A stretch of DNA of 64,000 bases from contig JAJGOT010000475.1 of NCBI GenBank assembly GCA_022457155.1, forward strand, positions 293,501 to 357,500. The letters run 5' to 3'. A program made the position numbers and the translations under genes. Positions within the stretch are counted from its first letter, which is position 1, and each line of letters begins with the position of its first letter. This document shows, piece by piece, positions 34,007 through 43,400 of the stretch. Under the pieces are notes generated by a model, which did no database searches, was not told where the DNA came from, and saw only the letters and a program-made list of their open reading frames with translations. Source of the DNA: Cladopsammia gracilis (lineage: Eukaryota; Cnidaria; Anthozoa; Scleractinia; Dendrophylliidae).

Positions 34007-34112
34007 ACCGCGAACGAAAATGCTGCTGGTGTACGTAGGATCTGGAGAAGATCTATTCAGCCAAAAATAGAGATAAAATCAAGGTATAAAGCAAAGCTGA
34101 TACTACGTAGAA
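34007..34112 (-). mobile_element. Penelope-like terminal-repeat fragment
   Basis: On the plus strand GCAAAGGACCGCGAACGAAA ... TACGTAGGATCTGGAGAAGA ... GATACTACGTAGAACATT. An 80-90% similar copy lies at about 39835-39945. It directly follows (on the minus strand) the hammerhead at 34165-34207, the arrangement expected of a Penelope-like terminal repeat. Confidence 0.5.
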
Positions 34113-34164
34113 CATTTAACGCGACAACGACATGATAGAGCCCAAACTGAAAGCCAAAATGCAA

Positions 34165-34207
34165 CCATGGACAGCTGTTTCGACCTGGTTGGGTCTCGTC
34201 AGCACGG
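34165..34207 (-). ncRNA. Hammerhead ribozyme, type I with minimal stem III
   Basis: Read on the minus strand: CCGTG (helix I), CTGACGA (core CUGANGA), GACC-CAACCA-GGTC (helix II, four pairs), GAAA, CAGCTG (minimal or dimerising stem III), TC (cleavage site UH), CATGG (helix I closing strand). All conserved core residues are present and helix I pairs CCGUG with CAUGG with one G-U. This is the form reported in Penelope-like retroelements, where it processes the RNA. I consider it plausibly active. Confidence 0.75.
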
Positions 34208-34455
34208 TGTAGCAGCAAAAAGATAGAAAAACTAGCGGGAACGCCAATTCTCTACCAAATCGCACTTGGAAAGAAAAGGCTTTTTTGTCAGCTTGACCTC
34301 TGACGTCATATCCCTTTACGATCGTACTCAAACAAGTTAACAGGCTCCTTTCTACTCTCGAGCAGGGAAGAAAAGAAGGGAACCTGGAAATAATGTTGGT
34401 TTGACCCACAGTTGCAGTTTTGTTACAAATGTTATTTATACTTCGCTCCATGTCG

Positions 34456-34748
34456 TGGGCGGCACGGTGGTCTAGTGGTTAGCGCGTCGGACTTTCAACC
34501 TGAAGGTCGGTGGTTCGAGCCTGGTCTCTGCCGTCGTGTTGTTTCCTTAGACAAGAAACTTTACTCCACACTGTCTCTCTCCACCCAGGTGTATAAATAG
34601 GTACCGGCGACAAATGCTGGGGGTAACCCTGCGATGGACTAGCATCCCATCCAGGGGGGAGTAGCAATATCCCTAGTTGCTTCATGCTACAGAAACCGGG
34701 TTAAGCTCCGGCCGTGTGGGCCATCGTGGCCCGTGTGCGACTTTGCCA
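34456..34748 (+). mobile_element. tRNA-derived SINE
   Basis: The head is tRNA-like with A box TGGTCTAGTGGTTAGCG and B box GGTGGTTCGAGCC. It is followed by a conserved body (GACAAGAAACTTTACTCCAC, CACCCAGGTGTATAAATAGG, GGGGGTAACCCTGCGATGGA) and a GC-rich tail GGGTTAAGCTCC. The same body occurs, rearranged, at 41375-42172. The tRNA head does not fold cleanly, so it is not a tRNA gene. Confidence 0.75.
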
Positions 34749-34754
34749 TGTCGT

Positions 34755-34915
34755 AATAGTGTCGTAAAACCAAAACCAAAGTAATTACTCTGGCCAATCA
34801 CAGCTGACGCAGACAATCGAATGAACCAATCAGAGCTCAAAGCAAATACATGTAACCGCCGTCAAGCGCGGGAAAAGACTCGCGAGCAAGTCACGATTGG
34901 GTTTGGTTGAAATTG
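34755..34915. repeat. Dispersed repeat with CCAAT and GCGCGGGAAA motifs
   Basis: Contains AAACCAAAACCAAAGTAATT, GGCCAATCACAGC, AACCAATCAGAGC, CAAGCGCGGGAAAAG and an inverted ATTGG. The same combination recurs near 5510-5700, 10400-10560 and 54740-55000 (inverted in some). CCAAT is the NF-Y core and TTTCCCGCGC fits the E2F consensus; function is only inference. Confidence 0.55.
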
Positions 34916-34979
34916 AAAACCGCTCTTTATCGCATAATATCTGGTTAACCCGATGAATAATAACATCCAAAATGATACT

Positions 34980-35451
34980 ACAGTGAAACCTGTATTAAGC
35001 GGACCCCATATTGCGCGGACAGCAGCTTGGGTCCCGAAATTGTCTTTCCATATTTACTGTAAATCGTGCCTGTATTCAGCGGACCCCTCTAAAGCGGACG
35101 AGGATACCAAAATTGGGGCATTTTGTTACACGAAACCTGTATTAAGCGGACATTCAAGTGTTTTTAGGATGCACTTTTATTAGATTGTGGGATTATCGTC
35201 TGCTTCTAAAAGCGTGTTTTCCGGTAAAATGTCAGTTCAACGCGATACAGATCGATATTACGAATAAGGTTTATGAATTAAAAATCTAATGAAATCAGTA
35301 CGTGTGGGTATAATAAACGTGGAGATGTAAAGAGGGTCAATAATTAACTATTATTGTGTAATGTATCAAAACCTGTATCAAGCGGACACCCTGTATCAAG
35401 CGGACATTAGCGAGGGTTCCGAGGGTGTCCGCCTGTACAGGTTTGACTGTC
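34980..35451. mobile_element. Inverted-repeat DNA transposon remnant, CAGTGAAACCTG ends
   Basis: The left end CAGTGAAACCTGTATTAAGC and right end GGTGTCCGCCTGTACAGG, TTTGACTG are inverted. The internal repeats CTGTATTAAGCGGAC and CTGTATCAAGCGGACA occur five or six times. Noncoding. By its ends it resembles Tc1/mariner-type MITEs, which is inference. Confidence 0.65.
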
Positions 35452-35499
35452 AACTGACGACGTTGACTGCAAAATTCAGCAGCCTATTTGACGGTAGGC

Positions 35500-35893
35500 A
35501 GGGGCGGATCCAGGAATTTCTGAAAGGGGGTCCGGGTGCATGCCTTCCCGGAAAATTTTTCCGATGTTACCCTCTGAAACGCCATTTCCAGCATTCCTGA
35601 AACTCGGCAGGGGGTGGGGGGGGGGGGGGGGGGGGTGTCTGGGTGCATGAATGCCGGGTGCATGCTTTCCCGGAAAATTTTTCAAGTTACCCTCTGAAAC
35701 GCCATTGCCAGCATTCCTGAAACTCGAAAAACGCTTGTTAAGTCAAAAAATTGACAATCAGTCATTTGGTGGAAGTGAAACAACTACGTATAAAACAATT
35801 TTATTCTATTATTTTTATGAACCACAAGGGAGACACAGGTCTGAAAGGGGGGAGGGTCCGGACCCCCTGACCCTCCCCCTGGATCCGCCAGTG
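35500..35893. mobile_element. MITE with GGGGCGGATCCAGG ends
   Basis: The left end CAGGGGCGGATCCAGGAATT and right end CCCCTGGATCCGCCAGTG are inverted. Internally it contains a duplicated segment (GTGCATGCCTTCCCGGAAAA at about 35536 and GTGCATGCTTTCCCGGAAAA at about 35657) separated by a G run. Noncoding. Confidence 0.7.
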
Positions 35894-37489
35894 GTAGGTT
35901 TCGTTTGTTGTGAAAGAAAATATAGCAACTTTGAGTCGCAGTTATTACCAAATGCACATTATTACAACCTTTGCCGCAGCCGGAAGATACGATCTTGAGG
36001 ATTTCAACTTCCGCTCACAAAACAAAACCGTATTTAATAATTTTCATATGCTTATTTTGCAAAAATCTGAGTTTAATTAATTACTTTTTTTCTTCTTGGT
36101 ATATTGATATTCTGGCGAGAATTTTAACAATAACTCGTTCAATTATCGTAACACCATTGAAAAACTACTTTCATTAAAACAACAAGGCACCTTTACATAT
36201 ATATGTATATATATATTTTTTTAAAAAAAGTAAATACTCAATCATTGCCTTTTTAGTCAGCGTACTGCGTTAGCTTGTGAGGTTTTCGTTGCTTTCTGGC
36301 TGCTGGATATAAGTTGTTGCAAATGGACAGAAATTAATAAGAGAGCGAGAAAGCATGCATTAAGCGCTCAGAACAGTGATAACAAAATCAATAAATCGAG
36401 AAACACAGTCTATTATCAGACGACTTGCAAATGATTTATTTAGTCAAGAACGGAACCTGAAAATGAGAAATAATGAAGACATGGAAAATTGAATCGCAGT
36501 TTGATTCTGGTTCACTAAGATAGTTTATAGTTTACTTCCCACAACTTGTTTCTTTTTTTCAAGAACAGGGCAATTATGAGTTGAAATAAAAGACAGCCAC
36601 TCAAAAATCATTTCTTTAATAACTACGATCACATTAAATTATCTTCCCTTGCAGTGCGATTGGCTACCTGATATGACGTCATAACTGATTACTCGAAATC
36701 CGTGCAAGTTATTTCTTTTGTGCGCCAAACTGTCATAAATACTACGCTCACTTTATATTAAACTTCGCTTCGTGTAAATTAAAAATGAAAACATTAAAAT
36801 TTATGTCCGCGCTTTTGTTTCAAAGATTTTCAAATAACGTCCGTAAAGAAAAGCGAGTGTATTATTTGTAAGCAGCGAAAAATTAAAGCTTGATTTTTAT
36901 CGGCTTGCTTTTGTCGTTCTTAGTCATGACTTAAACATGAGCAGAAGCTATCAGAAAGCAACAGATTATTTGGGAGACGATTAAAAACACAATAAAGCTT
37001 TCATTTGAGAAAGAAATCCTCGCAAATACCTGTTAAGTCCATTTTACAAGCTCAGTAATGAGAGCTAACCATTTGTCGAGTCAATATAAAGTAAAGCACT
37101 CCTCAATCATTGGGAAACAGATGCGTTTCATTGTTTTGTTTTTTTCGAAAATCCCACCGTACTGTATGCGTTAAAGGCGTATTTGAAACAGAGCTTATAT
37201 CTGCAGTGTTATTCGCTTCCTTTAATGCTTTTTATTATGAACGAAGTGGCAAATTTTCAACTAAAAAACCTGGCTGGATTAACATCTCTTTCAAACACCG
37301 AAATATCAATTAACTTGCCGACATGTTTGACTGAAATAAAAGCGTAAGCTTCTCAGATTTTTTTTAGTTCCGGTAATGAGATTCTTCGAGATCCGCTAGT
37401 ACTTACTTACAAGCGGGAGATTAACTTTCAAAAACGCAATTTTTCGTTCGATCACCGTTCTATAAGCATCTACAAGCAACACTGCTATA

Positions 37490-40400
37490 ATGAAAACGTC
37501 CGGCTGTCGAAAAACTATGCTGTGGGTTTTCGCCTTTATTTTTGCCCTGGTAAGAAGATCAAATTCGTTTTCACCTTATAAACAAATTTGAATTTCCAAC
37601 ATTTATTATTTCCTGAGGCAGTATGAATGTATGCATAAACCCGCGTATAAGCATTTTAACATAACGCTTTTTTGCTTCGATATTTTCTTATAAATAGTGG
37701 AGAGACTTCAGCATTGCGCAAGGTAAGACAGAAGTAGTCTTGATTGTTTTAAAATTAACTTTCGTTTCTCCTGAGAAAGCCATATAAAAAACAATATGGA
37801 AATAGTTCAATATTTTTTTAAGTATCATATTTTCCCTTTTCGAATAATCGAAGCAAGAATACGACCAGAATTGAAATATACACTCTTTTTGTCGTTTGTC
37901 TCTCAGTTGGATCGCAAGTGCTGTTGCAATTTTTGTCTGATGTATTTCGCGCGCACTCATACCATGATAAGCAATACTGAACGCAACTCCCTGTATCAAA
38001 GTGTGTTTGAAGACTAAACGGTAGAAAACTCGCGTCTACTCGTGTGTGATTTGAACTCGATCAAAGTGAATGCACGTTATTGCAAGTGAATGCAACTGCA
38101 TGCACATGGTAGCCAAACGAAGTCGTAGGTCGATGCAAGTTTTCTGTCAACCTTCTGTCTCCGTTAGATCAGGACTCAGCGGGCGTCAGTTCGGATAGTC
38201 GATGGTTAGAAACTCCTCAGTTGATTGCTGCGCCGTTGTCTCTCTCTGACCGCGATGTCAGGGTAACCTACAAGATGCTTGAAATCGAATTTAATTTCAA
38301 AACTTTGCATCCCATCCAGTGAAGAGAGGTTAAGTAATGTAAAATTTATCTACCAGACGGTTGTGTGAATAACCGAGGGATTGTCTTGCCCGATCAAAAT
38401 ACAAAATGTTGTGTGGGTATGAAAACCTTACCCGTTTACAGACAAAAACATGTGATGTTTCACAATGACCTGATTTCAGACCTATCTCTTCAAATTTTTC
38501 CCTTTAATTTTCCCAGCTAAATTTAAGGCAAAAACACTCAACTGCATTGCGGACTAAATTTGCGGACTAAAATTATCAATTCTATGCCCAGTTTCAGATC
38601 AAAACGTTAAAAAAAAAAGAACTATACAATTTAGGCCCATTCATAACCTATATAATGTAGCTTATAAAGGAGAGTATGAGATGAGGGCTTGATACAGAGA
38701 TTTTACGGTCCTGAATTTTGGGTATTTCGTGTTGCGGAAACTATTGTAGTTAGCTTTTATGTTGTGGTGTAGGTATTATTTATTGTCTTTTGATTTTTTT
38801 GTTTTACGTCATTTGGTGCATGATCGCAACATCTACAAACCAAAAAACTGGCTGAATTTTCTTATAACTTCTGAACAGGATTCAGCCGAGGGGTTACAAG
38901 GGAGATTTGGCAATCCCTTCCGGGGAACCACGTCTCTAATCTTACTTCCTCGTCAAGATATCAAGAGGCGCCAAATATAAGGGATACAATGAAGCATTTT
39001 GACGCAAATGTGAACATAGGAGATGACTATGGCCAACGATTGACTGCATTCTACAGGGTGAGTTTCACTACTGCTAAGACCTAGACTGCTAGCTATCCCT
39101 TTTCAATCAGTTGAGCGGGCGAGCTAATCACGAGAACTGCTCGGCGAGACTGGAGCGAGCGAACGAGCCGAAAAGAAACTTTGTCTCTTCCCGCCTCTTC
39201 CCCAGCGCCCCTCGGCTCGGATTACTTGATTGCCGATTGCGTATCTTCTCGCCTGCTCGACTATCCACAGAGGGACTGCTAGCAGTCTAGGTAAAACCTT
39301 TTAATCATATTTTATACAGTGTAATGAATTCTACGCACATTTTGATTTGATCTATTAGAGTACAGCTGACGCACAGCTGACATCATGGGCAATTTGTTTT
39401 GTCCAGTTCTTCTAACATGGCGGACTGTTTTGAAAATGTGGACGAGATTATTCCAGAAAGGGCAAGTGTGGGCATCAAAAAAGATGTTTAGCAGAAGATA
39501 TTGACAGTAGACAATATTCGTATTCACAGTATTGAACTGGAACTAGCGTGCAGTCGAGGCTCATGCGAGGGAATCTTTTCACATGCAAATATTTTTAATG
39601 AAATTCCCCCGCATTAGCCTCGACTGTAAGCTAGTTCCAGTTCAATACCGAGAATACGAATATTGTCTATTAAGAACAAGACGAAACCGAAGCGACACGT
39701 AGTTTTGTTGTCGTGGAAAATGCCTAAATTAGAAAAAAAAGAAAGAAAAGAAAAAAAAGGAAGATCCTTGAACAGTCATGATCACTGACGAGTGCTACGA
39801 GGCTAATTTTTTATAGTAGAACAAGGAGCAAAGGACCGCCAACGAAAATGCTGCTGGAGTACGTAGGATCTATAGAAGATCTGATCAGCCAAAAATAGTA
39901 ATACAAACATAGTGAGCAAAGCTGATACTACGTAGAACATTAAACATTATCCCTGTTATTGTATAAAACGAATAACAGATTCCATTTTATCGTGTGTCTG
40001 TTTAGTTATAGATCACAGAAGGCGTCAAAATGTCAGTGGTAAAAACATCAGTGACCAACTCGTTTTGCGGTTTGTTGGCTACTTTTTTGTTCGATTCTTG
40101 CCACAGCTGTGATCTATAACTGAACAGATGCAAGGCAAGATGGAATCTAATTGCAATAAGCATTTGCCAACCGTAAAACACAAGAACTATCAGTTTCCAC
40201 AGCCAAAGAACCTGTAATTGGCATATCGTCTATATCAACGAAACGCTAAACGATGTTATACCTTATATTACACTTTATTTTCGCGACACTTTAATTTCGC
40301 GATTTTCAGAAGATCGCAAAAATTTACATTAAGTGAAATATAAGGCATTTAACAATCGTTTTGAGTCCTCTTTTTCAATGGCTTCGTTATCCTCATAATC

Positions 40401-43400
40401 AATCTCCTCTGCATCAAGTTCTCTTGAGTATTTCGCTCGTACAGTCGTTGAAATTTCCATTTACTGCTTCCTCATAACTGAGTTCAACCAAAGACGAACC
40501 TTTAAGTCTTTTAACTGCTTGTACGGTTCTTCGACGATGACTCCAAATCAAATAGCTAAGGTATTTAATGATTGATTTATCCACGAAATCGCGAAAATTA
40601 AGTGACTCAGTTTCTAGAAATTTAACAAAATCGCGAAAATTAAGGGTCGCGAAATATGCATGACCATCCCCAAATCGCGAAATTGAAGTGTCGCCAAAAT
40701 GAAGTGTAATAAGGTAGCTGTGATAAATTGTCATGATAGTTGTCGCGATCGGAAATACTTGTGATTTGCTATTCCAAAAACTTCAGGCAGACTGTGCGCC
40801 AGCTTTAATTCGGCACTAGGCTTTCTGGGATCGTTTGGGTAACCAGCGTTAGTTACGATAGGTTGATGGTTTCCAAATGCAACCATTAACCAATCATAGC
40901 TCATATTGGTTACCCAAACGATCCCAGTTCCACAAGGTCGTGCTCAGTCTCCCAAAGTTTCTGGACGGTCGAATAACACTGGTTGCAATTTATATCACCA
41001 TACTTATCGTAGATGGTAATGAATAACAGCAATAAACCGAGCTGTCGCAACTGTAATTATATTCAATATTCACCAGCTATCACCTACTAACCGGCGAACG
41101 ACAGGTTTCGGAGATCCCATTCGTCTGTCCTAGCTATAGCTAAATCGGGTTGAAATATCTTAACTCAAACAAAACAAACAATTCTCACTTTTCGTCCTCG
41201 ACTTGTTGTAGGCCGAAGTTGCTTCCATCATACAATAATCACTAAATAATAACAGGTAGGATAGAACACTTCACCATTCTGACAAGAGGGACAGGAACGT
41301 TCAACACCGGTAAAAGTCGCGGTAAAAAAGACGAAATTTAAGTTAACCATAAAATCTTGTGGAGACGCGGTGCTGGTTTAGCCTGGTCTCTGCCGTCGTG
41401 TTGTTATCTTAGACAAGAAACTTTGCTCCACATTGTCTCTCTCCACCCAGGTGTATAAATGGGTACATTGCCAGTGTGTTGTTTCTTTAGACAAGAAACT
41501 TTACTCCACATTGTCTCTCTTCACCCAGGTGTATAAATGGGTACATTGCCAGTGTGTTGTTTCTTTAGACAAGAAACTTTACTCCACATTGTCTCTCTTC
41601 ACCCTAGTGTACCGGCGAGAAAATTCTGGGGGTAACCCTGTGATTGACTATCATCCCATCCAGAGGAAGTAGCAATAGGCCATATGCATGTTTACGTCAG
41701 ACTAGCTTATTTCAGCCCCAAGCCTCGCTCTCGAAGTGTAAACCTGTGACAATCTCATCAATGTATTCTCAAAGGAACAAAGTTGAAAAGAATACCCACT
41801 CAACTGAACAACATGAACCTGTCAAATGTTTGCAAAGAATTTAGTACAAACGAGGCTTGGTGGTGAATTTTGAGCTGGCGACGTCATCATACATAAGGCC
41901 TATACTGTCTCCTAGTTGCCTCATGTTACTAAAACTACATTAGAATCTCTACTAACGGCCACCTCCCCATAACGGCCACCTCTCCACAACAGCCATGTTT
42001 TCTCGTCCCGACTTTTCATTCACTCACTCAAATACTCTAAATAATAACCTCCCCATAACGGCCACCTCTCTGCTACGGCCAGAAAGGCCTGTCCGAAGGT
42101 GTCCGTTGTAGATTGGTTCGACTGTGGGTTAAGCTCCAGCCACGTGGGCGTCCTGTGGCTGTGAGTAAGCAAGTTTTTTATTCATCTTTTCTGAGGCCCC
42201 GGAGACAGGTGACTACTTGTTCTACATGACATGTCGAGACGAGTGTGAACTGTGGATGAGCACTGACGATAGAACAGACAACAAGAAAAGAGTTATCTTT
42301 GTTCCTTTTGGGTTGAACCTAACCTGGAACGAATGGGACAGGTAAGGATCAGAGCACTTCGTAATGCTGGTGTTTTTTTTGTGTAGAGGTTATGCATCAA
42401 TCAATTCCGGCTGTTACCATCCCTCCCCCGGGCATACCCCGGGGATTTGTAAGGCCCTGTGTCCCTGGGGCGGGGATTTTGTATAACAACGTGTTGCCCC
42501 GGGGCTTGGAGGCGGGGACAACTTGACCGATCGCCAGATCCATGCGGTCGCCGTGTCAGTAAACAATGAAAGAATTCGCCGGGAAACCGACAACTTTTCT
42601 GGGCGATTGGCTTGAAAACCAAGGTATTGCAAAGTTAAAGAATTTGTTTGAAGGTAAGGTATCAAAACAATCCCACTCGATGTTGTGTCCAGTGGTGTTG
42701 ACATGGTCAGCAATGGCTGATGTGCGGTCATCCTTAGCCAGGGCCTTAAAATGCTCAGTTTTTCTATCATGAAGCCGTCTGCATACAACATCAAGTGGGA
42801 CTATTATGATATCTTAGCGTCGGGGAAAACTGATTTCCACTGTGAAATCAAAGAAACATTGTTTATACAAGAACTGAAGCCAGCTTTTTATGCAAACGTC
42901 AGTAGCGAGAAGCTGATGCTTTAGTAATTAGCTGTTTCTTTTTAAAGAACAAATGTTAAGTTTTGTACTTAATCTCGGTCCCAGTCCCTTTTTACTACTA
43001 TATAAGTACAGTTTTTAACACTGTAACGGTCACTTTTGAAAATGTATGTAGTAGCATACGAAACGTCAAGTGTGTCTATCAAAAATGAATAAGTTCAATA
43101 TGTTTATCACCGCGGTTTGTGTTCTATTTCTCATCAAGCTACGATGGCCCAAGAACAAAAGTCTTTACGACACAGGAATGGAAGTGCTTGCGAATGATAC
43201 CACCAGTGCATGTACAATTGATAATGATCAATGCTTTATCTTAGAAATGCCGCTCAGATTTCATCCCCAATAAACTTGGTCATCGGCGAGTTCTACCTAA
43301 TGCAAGCAATCATGAAAGCGGACTCCAGCCCGTCTGATCACCTTCGTGTTGGCGTGCTTCAACCAAGTGGAAGGAAATACCAGCCAATCCTGAATCCAGA

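Larger units (their letters stand above)
32672..37489. other. Intergenic region with Penelope-like remnants, a SINE and MITEs
   Basis: No protein gene is supportable. Listed inside are two hammerhead motifs (33071-33116, 34165-34207), a Penelope-type fragment (about 34007-34112), a tRNA-derived SINE (34456-34748), a CCAAT/GCGCGGG block (34755-34915), and inverted-repeat elements (34980-35451, 35500-35893). From 36000 to 37480 I see only AT-rich sequence and a short TATA run near 36200. Confidence 0.5.
39058..42195 (+). other. Intron 3 of the PA14/apple gene, packed with small transposons
   Basis: Contains six listed elements: 39080-39291, 39509-39671, a Penelope-type fragment at about 39835-39945, 39979-40149, 40267-40710 and 40827-40927, plus a nested SINE at 41375-42172. 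The stretch between 40930 and 41370 shows nothing recognisable. Confidence 0.6.
42342..43244 (+). other. Intron 4 of the PA14/apple gene, with Penelope-like coding remnants
   Basis: Contains a GC-rich CCCCGGGG element end at 42416-42530, two Penelope-like C-terminal coding fragments facing away from each other (42640-42772 minus, 42779-42924 plus) and a degenerate hammerhead (43031-43072). Confidence 0.6.

Noticed and set aside
34456..34530. Possible true tRNA gene (good A and B boxes)
   Set aside because: The acceptor and T stems do not pair properly, and the sequence continues into a SINE body repeated at 41.4 kb.
38759..38980. 73-codon plus-strand frame ending in RRQI
   Set aside because: It overlaps PA14 exon 38879-39057 out of frame. 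The correct frame, entered in phase 1, gives the PA14 motifs and stays open to the donor.
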